Shown here in pieces: positions 1 through 5,844 of a stretch of DNA of 7,972 nt (positions are counted from its first letter, which is position 1; each line of letters begins with the position of its first letter). The notes under the pieces were generated by a model, which saw only the letters and a program-made list of their open reading frames with translations, ran no database searches and had not been told where the DNA came from. Both the position numbers and the translations under genes were made by a program. Origin of the DNA: Bacteroidales bacterium (GTDB taxonomy: Bacteria > Bacteroidota > Bacteroidia > Bacteroidales > B18-G4). The stretch covers positions 1 to 7,972 of the forward strand of contig JAUXCL010000106.1 in assembly GCA_030618905.1 (NCBI GenBank), written 5' to 3'.

Positions 1-104
1 ACTGCGGCCACGGTAACGGGTCCGGAGGCTGTTTCTTTCTTTCCTTGCTGGCCTGAACAGGCAACAAATACTAATAGCACAAATAAATAGATAAGTTTTT
101 TCAT
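1..104 (-). CDS. Lipoprotein, N-terminal fragment (cut by window edge)
   Basis: The minus strand from the ATG at 104 reads openly to the left edge for 34 codons and gives MKKLIYLFVLLVFVAC followed by SGQQGKKETASG. This is a lipoprotein signal peptide: two lysines, a hydrophobic core, then a lipobox-like FVAC with Cys16 as the expected lipidated residue. The residues after the cysteine are polar and Gly/Ser/Lys-rich, as in a linker that tethers a domain to a membrane. No domain is visible in the fragment, so the function cannot be named. The upstream region is A/T-rich, with no clear Shine-Dalgarno site and no TAnnTTTG promoter match that I could find. It has the same orientation as the phosphoesterase at 316-2232, 211 bp downstream of that gene's stop, so read-through is possible. 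The start and the lipoprotein call are fairly secure; everything else is unknown. Confidence 0.75.
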   Translation of the reverse strand, partial: MKKLIYLFVLLVFVACSGQQGKKETASGPVTVAA

Positions 105-201
105 AATTTATTTAGTTTTTTGATGAAACCCTGATATTATCAAAGACCCTGCGGTCGTAGTCCTTTGTGTTCAATAAAGTCAAAACGTTGTATGCCACCA
201 G

Positions 202-236
202 CGGTATTATTCATTTTAAAAGGACCTGTAATACCG
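202..236. other. 8-bp perfect inverted repeat, 19-bp spacer
   Basis: CGGTATTA at 202-209 is the exact reverse complement of TAATACCG at 229-236. It lies between the phosphoesterase stop and the lipoprotein start, both read on the minus strand. It could be a weak hairpin that ends or processes phosphoesterase transcripts, or an operator for the lipoprotein gene. No T-run follows on the minus strand, so a classical intrinsic terminator is unlikely. The rest of 105-315 shows no gene; it is A/T-rich and also holds an 11-bp palindrome, TGATATTATCA, at 132-142. Confidence 0.35.
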
Positions 237-270
237 TAAAAATGTTCAAAATGCTATTAAAAAAACATCT

Positions 271-305
271 TAATACTTAATACTCAATACTTAATACTCA
301 ATACT
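271..305. repeat. Heptamer tandem array, 5 units (TAATACT/CAATACT)
   Basis: Five contiguous 7-bp units run TAATACT, TAATACT, CAATACT, TAATACT, CAATACT and differ only at the first base. The array begins just after an A-rich tract and ends 10 bp from the stop codon of the minus-strand phosphoesterase, so it lies in that gene's 3' flank. It does not code. The unit size is the same as in the arrays at 5665-5685 and 7732-7763. Confidence 0.9.
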
Positions 306-315
306 ATTCCAACCA

Positions 316-2232
316 TCACTTCAACTCAACCACCTCTATTTCTTCCAATGTATCCGGATTCAGCACTTCAAGGGTGACTTTTATGCCGTCAATATGGAAA
401 AGGCAAAGTGCATATTGGGTAGAAAACATTTTGACTGCAGGCCTCCAGGGTGTGCGTTCCTGGCTATAATAAGGGGCTCCTGCAGAACCGTTGGTAATCT
501 GCCATAGAATACGCGAAACGGGAAGGCGAAAGCCTTCATATTCTGCAAGATAAATATTGGTGCTCTGTCTCAGCCGCATCCTGCTGTAATTGTGTTCATC
601 ACCACAAAGCATGGCCACCACTTTAGTACTGTGGTTCACCAGCAAATCCAGGAATTGATCTCGCCGTTCAATAATGCCTTTATCTACAGGCTTACCGGCC
701 ACATAGGGACGGTAATCATTGTTGCCATTGTACCACATATCATCACCAATATGGCCTCCATTGGGGAAGGCCGGGGTATGCAGGGTAACAAAAATATGAT
801 CGATGCGGTTATCCTTTTCAAAAGTTTTCAGGGTATTACTTAACCACTCCAGCTGATTATCCATCAGGTAACCGTGGAGGTTTCCACTGGTATGTTTAAT
901 CCAATCGGTTGAAGGGGCATACCAATAATCGGAATTAAGGACGATCATGGCCACATTGCTATAGGTATAATAATATACGTTCTCCTTGTATGTGGGAAAG
1001 TTCCTGGTTTTTTTATCCGGGTCATATTTGGAACGATCTTCTCCCGGAGGACCGTTTCGGGGGTTCACAAACATCTCCGCAAAAATGCTTTCCGTTGATG
1101 AGGTTCTGAAAGGGAATTCATCAACAAGAATGCCATACTTACTGCCATCATCAAAAATATAATTCACCGACTCATGGTTTCCTATCCCTACATAAACGGG
1201 CATATAGGCCGCAAAAGGTTCAATGCACCGTTTCCAGTTTACATATTGCAACCGCATGTCATCAACATTATCAGAATAGCCCGTGATCATGTCGCCGGTG
1301 AACTGAAAGAATGCCGCTTCCTGCTGCATGGCCAGTCCGATCAATTTTTTCATCATATAAGCATTGCACCTGTAAATGCCGCGCTCACCACCACCTTGTC
1401 CTGCCCGGCTATCGCTGGCATATGCAAAAGTAAATGGTGTTCGTGATGCCGGATTGGGGGCTGTTTGAAAACTATACGATTCTTCAACATCTCCGCATTG
1501 AACGGTATAATTATAAGCAGTGGCAGCACTAAGCTTATCAATATATATTTCGTGATTGATGGTGCTTTCCCTTGTCCTGAATTTCTTTCCATCAATTTCA
1601 ACACCAGACCGAACAGGATAATTGGTCCGGAAAGAGATTACTGCGCTTTCGTGGGTAAGCATATTCACAAAGGGTCCTTCAATGATACAGGTATCAATGC
1701 TAAAGGGGCCTGTCCCGTCCAGGTTGATCTTCCCGTCATATACTATCGTCCCGTCCTTATAAATAATACGGTATCCCAACTTTACTTTTCCGCTTAACTC
1801 CCAACCTATGAAATCATATTTGCCCTTCAACTGTGAGATGTTTACCGTAGCTTTACCCTTGTTGATCCTGGCAGGTTTCCTAAAAAAAACCGGCTGATGG
1901 TATTTTCCATCCTTCAAACTAATGAACCCATAAACGATATGGCCTTCAAATGCTTCATCCTGAAAGTCAAAAGCAAGGCCTTCATCCGACCCACTCATGC
2001 TTTGTTCAATCTGGCTGAGGGTAAAGGGGGGAGCGGTATCCTGCTGGTAAATCTTCTCCCCGGTTTCCGGATTTTGAAAATACAGCTTACCTGCCTCATC
2101 ATAAGCAATATTCGAATATACGGCAGGCACCTCATCCTGTGCCATAACCGGATTTATACTACTAACTGCCAAGAATATAACAGTATAACAATATAACAAT
2201 TTAACAGTGTAACAATTTAACAGTTTCTTCAT
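316..2232 (-). CDS. Secreted calcineurin-like metallophosphoesterase with PAP/FN3-like N-terminal domain
   Basis: Predicted exported hydrolase of phosphate esters using a two-metal site; the substrate is unknown. From the ATG at 2232 the protein has 638 residues and starts MKKLLNCYTVKLLYCYTV, a signal peptide ending near PVMA|Q. An in-frame ATG at 2259 adds nine polar residues before MKK, so I prefer 2232. Numbering from 2259, a roughly 180-residue region of no recognised family comes first, then a beta-rich purple-acid-phosphatase/fibronectin-III-like domain (about 190-270), then the catalytic domain. Metal-site motifs are present in order: SDSR at Asp283, TGD at Asp323, GNHE at 360-363, a TLH histidine at 494, and GDEH with Asp554/His556. 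Two differ from the usual pattern: SDSR replaces DxH/DxG and GDEH replaces GHxH. There is no T9SS C-terminal domain, so it is probably periplasmic or exported by another route. Most of the signal peptide is encoded by an octamer repeat. It is divergent from the polysaccharide export operon. Family call secure; substrate not. Confidence 0.9.
   Translation of the reverse strand: MKKLLNCYTVKLLYCYTVIFLAVSSINPVMAQDEVPAVYSNIAYDEAGKLYFQNPETGEKIYQQDTAPPFTLSQIEQSMSGSDEGLAFDFQDEAFEGHIVYGFISLKDGKYHQPVFFRKPARINKGKATVNISQLKGKYDFIGWELSGKVKLGYRIIYKDGTIVYDGKINLDGTGPFSIDTCIIEGPFVNMLTHESAVISFRTNYPVRSGVEIDGKKFRTRESTINHEIYIDKLSAATAYNYTVQCGDVEESYSFQTAPNPASRTPFTFAYASDSRAGQGGGERGIYRCNAYMMKKLIGLAMQQEAAFFQFTGDMITGYSDNVDDMRLQYVNWKRCIEPFAAYMPVYVGIGNHESVNYIFDDGSKYGILVDEFPFRTSSTESIFAEMFVNPRNGPPGEDRSKYDPDKKTRNFPTYKENVYYYTYSNVAMIVLNSDYWYAPSTDWIKHTSGNLHGYLMDNQLEWLSNTLKTFEKDNRIDHIFVTLHTPAFPNGGHIGDDMWYNGNNDYRPYVAGKPVDKGIIERRDQFLDLLVNHSTKVVAMLCGDEHNYSRMRLRQSTNIYLAEYEGFRLPVSRILWQITNGSAGAPYYSQERTPWRPAVKMFSTQYALCLFHIDGIKVTLEVLNPDTLEEIEVVELK
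2176..2223. repeat. Octamer tandem array, 6 units, inside signal-peptide codons
   Basis: Six contiguous 8-bp units on the plus strand are TATAACAG, TATAACAA, TATAACAA, TTTAACAG, TGTAACAA, TTTAACAG. On the coding (minus) strand they begin right after ATG-AAG-AAA of the phosphoesterase and encode two 8-residue near-repeats, LLNCYTVK and LLYCYTVI. Three octamers equal eight codons, so the array is open in every frame on that strand. Gain or loss of one or two units would, however, shift the frame of everything downstream. Confidence 0.93.
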
Positions 2233-2284
2233 AGTACAAGCATTTTTATCCCGTTGCACGGTATTTTTAAAACAAATTTTAGAT

Positions 2285-2292
2285 TACTTTTG
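2285..2292 (+). promoter_or_regulatory. Candidate Bacteroidota -7 box for the export operon
   Basis: TACTTTTG is an exact match to the Bacteroidota primary sigma -7 consensus TAnnTTTG, 47 bp upstream of the ATG at 2339. It would give a 5' leader of about 40 nt. No good TTG/TTTG -33 box sits 19-21 bp upstream, so this rests on one element in an A/T-rich spacer. Confidence 0.4.
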
Positions 2293-2313
2293 CAGTGGGT
2301 CTCAAATTTGGAT

Positions 2314-2321
2314 CAAATATA
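2314..2321 (-). promoter_or_regulatory. Candidate Bacteroidota -7 box for the metallophosphoesterase
   Basis: Read on the minus strand, 2321-2314 is TATATTTG, an exact TAnnTTTG match and identical to the box upstream of the regulator gene at 5723-5730. It would start transcripts near 2307, with a leader of roughly 75 nt to the ATG at 2232. No clear -33 TTG lies at the expected distance. It lies just downstream of the rightward -7 box at 2285-2292, so the two divergent start regions overlap and polymerases may compete. Confidence 0.4.
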
Positions 2322-2338
2322 GCACATAATCTTTTGAA

Positions 2339-3130
2339 ATGAATCTGACGCGAATGAAAATCAAATCCTGTTTTTTTCTCATTTCCATCATCGCCATTAT
2401 CCTGATCTCTTCCTGCGTACCACAGAGAAAAATTACTTACCTGCAGAATTTTCCTGAAGAAGATACAGCGGTCAATATGATCCACCAACTGAAGGCAGAG
2501 CATAAAATTCAGCCAGGCGACAACCTGTATATCAATATCTTCAGCCTTGAAGATAAGGCCATGAGTTATTTCAACAGGGAGGCACAGATGAGGACAAATT
2601 ATTACAATCCTATCGGTGTATACCTGAACAGTTATTCAGTAAATGATTCAGGATATATTGATTTTCCTCTTGCTGGAAATATCTATGTCAAAAACAAGAC
2701 CATCCTGGAGGTTAAAATTGATTTGCAGGATATCATCAATGATTACCTCAAGGAGACCACGGTAACGGTCAAACTGGTTAATTTCACTGTATCCATGGTC
2801 GGGGAGTTCAGAAAGCCCGGGCAATATTATGTTTATCAACACTATATTAGCATATTTGAAGCCATTGCCATGGCAGGCGACATGACAGATTTTGCCAAGC
2901 GAAGTGATATTGCCATCATTCGCCAAACAAAGAATGGGTCTGAGGTTAAGCGGCTCAATCTGAATGACAAACGGATCATAGAGTCAGAGTATTATCTGCT
3001 CAGGCCTAATGATGTTATTTATGCTCCGCCCTTAAAGGGGAAACAGTTTAGCTTCGCTAACTTTCCTTATGCATTGGTACTCACGTCAATCACCACAATC
3101 TTAGTCATCGTAGCATTTATCCAGAACTAA
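2339..3130 (+). CDS. Outer-membrane polysaccharide export lipoprotein (Wza/OPX family)
   Basis: Predicted outer-membrane component of a Wzx/Wzy-type capsule or exopolysaccharide exporter, which docks with the co-polymerase encoded 6 bp downstream. The 263 residues open with a lipoprotein signal ending LISSC, giving Cys26 as the acylation site. The next residues, VPQRKITYLQNF, are a start I recall from Bacteroidota members of this family. A Poly_export domain spans about 53-147, opening at IQPGDNLYINIFS. An SLBB-type domain begins near 150 (VGEFRKPGQYYV). A strongly hydrophobic segment covers about 240-261, two residues from the end, where E. coli Wza has the helix that lines its outer-membrane pore. 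At 263 aa it is shorter than E. coli Wza (about 380 aa), consistent with fewer SLBB repeats. An alternative start at 2354 (MKIKSCFF) would give an equally good signal peptide. Confidence 0.93.
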   Translation: MNLTRMKIKSCFFLISIIAIILISSCVPQRKITYLQNFPEEDTAVNMIHQLKAEHKIQPGDNLYINIFSLEDKAMSYFNREAQMRTNYYNPIGVYLNSYSVNDSGYIDFPLAGNIYVKNKTILEVKIDLQDIINDYLKETTVTVKLVNFTVSMVGEFRKPGQYYVYQHYISIFEAIAMAGDMTDFAKRSDIAIIRQTKNGSEVKRLNLNDKRIIESEYYLLRPNDVIYAPPLKGKQFSFANFPYALVLTSITTILVIVAFIQN

Positions 3131-3136
3131 TTACCT

Positions 3137-5626
3137 ATGGAAGCAAACCTGGAACAAGAAAGAATTTATCAGGTCGATAAGGAAGAACCGATTGATTATA
3201 AGGTGTTGTTCTTTAAATTTTACCGTTATTGGTATATCTTCGCCTTTACCGTTATCGTTGCTTTTATCATAGCCTTCCTGTTTAACAAATACACCCGGCC
3301 TGTTTATGAGGTTAACACTACTGTTTTGATTCAGGTCGATGCCACCATGGACGCCCAGGACCTGATTGGGATGGGATTTATTGGCCGGCAGCAGCAAAAC
3401 ATTGAGAACGAGGTTGGAATCCTGAAATCATATACCCTTGCTAAACGTACAGTAGATAAACTTGGTTTTGAAGTTTCCTATTTCAAGATAGAGAATTTCA
3501 TCAGCAAGGAACTATATAAAGAATCGCCTATTACTGTAGTTTTTGACACCATGTATCCACAGCCCACGGACCTGAAGTTTTTTGTCACTATGCTTTCCAA
3601 TAATAAATTCCGGCTTGAAACAGAAGGCATAGAAATTGGCCTGTACGACTACAGGAGCAAGGAAGTGGTTGAAGAGCATAAGGTCGATGTTTTCACTCTT
3701 GATCAGGAATTCGTATTTGGCGAGGCCATTGAAAGCGATATTTTCAGGTTTAAGGTTTTGCTCAACAATAATTTTGAACCGGATACGGATATTGGCCGTG
3801 AGCTCTATTTCAAGTTCAATAATATTCAAACGCTGACCAAACAGTTCCAGGCCTTAAAGATTGAACCTACCGAGCGTGAAGCCTCACTGGTTCGGATCTC
3901 ATTGGAAGGAAACAATGTGAAAAAGCTGGTTGACTTCCTGAATACCCTGACCAGGGAATACCTGGCCCGGGAATTGGAAAAAAAGAACAAGGTAGCCAGA
4001 AACACTATTGAATTTATTAATTCTGAACTGTCTGATATTGAAGACACCCTGAATTACACCGAACAGAACCTGGAAGATTTCCGTTTGAATAACGAGATCA
4101 TGGATATGGATTTTGAGGCCCAGCAGGCATTTGAATACATGAAAACCCTGCAGGACCAGAAGGCAGAGCTGGTTGTGAAGTCTAAATACTACCAGAACCT
4201 GAAAGAATATGTGGAAAAGTACCAGGATGATCTGGACAAGTTGGTGGTGCCTTCATCCATGGGCATCGAAGATCCTTTATTGAACCAGCTGAGTGTCAAC
4301 CTGATCAATCTGTACAATGAGAAAACAGAGATGCTTACCGCATCAAGCGAAAAAAACCCTTTTGTTGGAGAGCTGAACCTGAAAATTCAGAATACCCGGA
4401 ATGCCCTGCTGGAAAATGTAAACAACATCATTACCACCTCCGTTATTGCCATCAAGGACATTGACAACCGGATTGATCAGATTGAACAGCGTATCAGGCG
4501 GCTGCCCCGTACACAGCGTTTATTGTTCGGTATTGAAAGGGAATTTAAGCTCAACAATGCTATTTACACATATTTACTCCAGAAAAGGTCTGAGGCCCAG
4601 ATCACCGAGGCGTCTAATTTCCCGGACAATGAGGTGATCGACCTGGCCAGGGAAGAAGCCAAAGCGCAGGTGCTGCCAAAGAAAAGCCTGAATTATACCA
4701 TTGCCATTCTTCTGGGCCTGATCCTGCCTATTATTTATATCCTGGGCCGGGATTACTTCAATGACAAGATCGTTGAGCGTAAGGACGTGGAGAACCTGAC
4801 CAGTCTGCCTATTATTGGTCATGTGGTCCATAGTACCAAATTGACCAATCTGGTTGTGGCTGATGCGCCCAAGTCTTCCATTGCAGAATCTTTCCGATCG
4901 GTACGAACCAACTTGCAATACATACTCAAGAACAAGGAAAAGCAAACCATTCTGATCACTTCTGACATGGTCAGTGCCGGTAAAACATTCATTGCCATCA
5001 ATGTAGCTTCGGTCTATGCTTTTTACGGCAAGAAAACATTACTCATAGGATTTGACCTCAGGAAACCCAAAATTTACCAGGATTTCGAACTCAGTAATAC
5101 AGAAGGTATCAGTTCTTACATGATCGGTAAAAGTTCATTGGATGATATTATCCAGCATTCCAAGATTGACAACCTGGATATTATTATGGCCGGCCCTGTG
5201 CCACCCAATCCTGCAGAGTTGATCGCTTCAGAGGAAACCGACAAGCTCTTTGAGAAGCTCAGGGAAATATATGATTTCATTATTATAGATACTCCTCCTG
5301 TTGGCCTTGTTACCGATGCTTTCCTCCTTATGAAGTATACAGATGCCAATATGTTCATTGTGCGCCAGAACTTCACCCATAAAAAAGTTTTTGGTTCCAT
5401 CATCAAGGATGTTGAGATGCGCAAGATCTCCAACGTATGCATTCTTATCAATGATGTGAAGCTTGGCAGGGCGGGCTATGGCTATAGTTATGGCTACGGT
5501 TATGGCTATGGCTACGGTTATGGCTATGGCTACGGTTATGGCTACGGTTATGGCTATGGTTATTATACAGATGACAGGGAGGTAGAGAAGCAGAAATCGG
5601 TAATCCGGCGAATCTTCAACAAATAA
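3137..5626 (+). CDS. Polysaccharide co-polymerase with cytoplasmic tyrosine autokinase (Wzc-like BY-kinase)
   Basis: Inner-membrane protein expected to control polymer chain length and drive export by cycles of tyrosine autophosphorylation. In 829 residues: a cytoplasmic N-terminus; TM1 about 30-50; a Wzz-type periplasmic domain; a long helical, coiled-coil-prone stretch about 275-450; a GNVR-like segment about 450-515 (LPRTQRLLFGIEREF); TM2 about 518-540; then a CpsD/CapB-type kinase. The kinase has Walker A SDMVSAGKT (609-617), Walker A' LLIGFDLRKP with Asp640, and Walker B FIIIDTPP with Asp718. Lys616 and Thr617 are intact, but Ser613 replaces the first glycine of GxGK[ST], and Gly638 replaces the first Asp of the proteobacterial DxDxR form; I recall the latter as normal for this phylum. 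The C-terminus carries a Gly-Tyr tail (780-810) with 16 tyrosines as likely phospho-acceptors, then a basic end. It starts 6 bp after the OPX stop, so the two are almost surely co-transcribed. The cognate phosphatase is not in view. Confidence 0.95.
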   Translation: MEANLEQERIYQVDKEEPIDYKVLFFKFYRYWYIFAFTVIVAFIIAFLFNKYTRPVYEVNTTVLIQVDATMDAQDLIGMGFIGRQQQNIENEVGILKSYTLAKRTVDKLGFEVSYFKIENFISKELYKESPITVVFDTMYPQPTDLKFFVTMLSNNKFRLETEGIEIGLYDYRSKEVVEEHKVDVFTLDQEFVFGEAIESDIFRFKVLLNNNFEPDTDIGRELYFKFNNIQTLTKQFQALKIEPTEREASLVRISLEGNNVKKLVDFLNTLTREYLARELEKKNKVARNTIEFINSELSDIEDTLNYTEQNLEDFRLNNEIMDMDFEAQQAFEYMKTLQDQKAELVVKSKYYQNLKEYVEKYQDDLDKLVVPSSMGIEDPLLNQLSVNLINLYNEKTEMLTASSEKNPFVGELNLKIQNTRNALLENVNNIITTSVIAIKDIDNRIDQIEQRIRRLPRTQRLLFGIEREFKLNNAIYTYLLQKRSEAQITEASNFPDNEVIDLAREEAKAQVLPKKSLNYTIAILLGLILPIIYILGRDYFNDKIVERKDVENLTSLPIIGHVVHSTKLTNLVVADAPKSSIAESFRSVRTNLQYILKNKEKQTILITSDMVSAGKTFIAINVASVYAFYGKKTLLIGFDLRKPKIYQDFELSNTEGISSYMIGKSSLDDIIQHSKIDNLDIIMAGPVPPNPAELIASEETDKLFEKLREIYDFIIIDTPPVGLVTDAFLLMKYTDANMFIVRQNFTHKKVFGSIIKDVEMRKISNVCILINDVKLGRAGYGYSYGYGYGYGYGYGYGYGYGYGYGYGYYTDDREVEKQKSVIRRIFNK
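5474..5566 (+). repeat. In-frame hexanucleotide-based repeat encoding a Gly-Tyr tail
   Basis: Thirty-one codons encode GYGYSY, then twelve GY pairs, then one extra Tyr. At DNA level the array is built from an 18-bp unit, GGCTACGGTTATGGCTAT, seen twice in tandem, then a 12-bp partial copy, another full copy and a final GGTTAT. Tyr codons alternate TAC/TAT and Gly codons GGC/GGT in register, which suggests duplication of 6- and 18-bp blocks rather than codon-by-codon change. The period is a multiple of three, so length changes would alter tyrosine number without breaking the frame. Confidence 0.95.
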
Positions 5627-5641
5627 TCTTTTCTCGTGACG

Positions 5642-5658
5642 TCCCGCCTGAGGCGGGA
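5642..5658. terminator. GC-rich palindrome, possible hairpin after the export operon
   Basis: TCCCGCC and GGCGGGA form a perfect 7-bp stem around a TGA loop, 15 bp after the kinase stop codon. The position fits a transcript end or mRNA-stabilising hairpin. The following bases (TAAACTG) are not a T-run, so it is not a classical intrinsic terminator. GTGACG motifs flank it on both sides, which makes a dispersed repetitive element an equally good reading. Confidence 0.45.
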
Positions 5659-5664
5659 TAAACT

Positions 5665-5685
5665 GTGACGCGTGACGCGTGACGT
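5665..5685. repeat. Heptamer tandem array, 3 units (GTGACGC)
   Basis: Three contiguous units are GTGACGC, GTGACGC, GTGACGT. A fourth GTGACGT lies at 5636-5642, on the other side of the GC-rich palindrome. The last unit and the next bases can also pair as a small stem (CGTGA at 5678-5682 with TCACG at 5687-5691). The array is noncoding and lies just upstream of the candidate promoter at 5699-5730. Confidence 0.85.
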
Positions 5686-5698
5686 TTCACGGCTTATA

Positions 5699-5730
5699 TT
5701 TGGAATTATCCGGTGCTTTCCATATATTTG
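5699..5730 (+). promoter_or_regulatory. Bacteroidota-type promoter for the NarL-like regulator
   Basis: TTTG at 5699-5702 and TATATTTG at 5723-5730 are separated by 20 bp, matching both the -33 and -7 boxes and the spacing of the Bacteroidota primary sigma consensus (TTTG, 19-21 bp, TAnnTTTG). The -33 box is itself part of a second TATATTTG (5695-5702), so the octamer occurs twice, 28 bp apart. Transcription would begin near 5737 and leave a leader of about 107 nt before the ATG at 5845. This is the best promoter in the window. Confidence 0.6.
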
Positions 5731-5774
5731 ACCAACTTAAATCCGAAAATCATTAAAATTGGGGATTTTACCCA

Positions 5775-5804
5775 TTGACTTGGCCTTCAAATTATCATAA
5801 TTTG
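5775..5804 (+). promoter_or_regulatory. Second, proximal promoter candidate for the regulator
   Basis: TTGACT at 5775-5780 and TAATTTG at 5798-5804 are 17 bp apart. This resembles a -35/-10 pair and is one base short of TAnnTTTG. It would start transcripts near 5811 with a leader of about 34 nt. It is weaker than the upstream promoter by phylum rules. The two may be alternatives, or this one may be chance in A/T-rich DNA. Confidence 0.3.
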
Positions 5805-5844
5805 CAGACCTAAACCAGAAGAGCACTAATAAATTACGACTACT

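Noticed and set aside
271..305. Possible CRISPR or origin iteron array
   Set aside because: The units are contiguous 7-mers with no unique spacers, no cas genes are near and no replication initiator is present, so this is a simple tandem repeat.
592..2196. Several plus-strand open frames of 80-110 codons opposite the phosphoesterase
   Set aside because: They lie wholly within a long, well-supported minus-strand gene, overlap each other and show no recognisable domain; they are antisense shadows.
2233..2259. Upstream ATG at 2259 for the phosphoesterase
   Set aside because: It adds nine polar residues before MKK, which makes a poorer signal-peptide n-region. It remains possible.
5739..5769. 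AAATCC/GGATTT and AAAATC/GATTTT inverted repeats in the regulator leader
   Set aside because: They are six base pairs, A/T-rich with spacers of 12-18 bp, and expected by chance in this composition. No riboswitch resemblance was seen.
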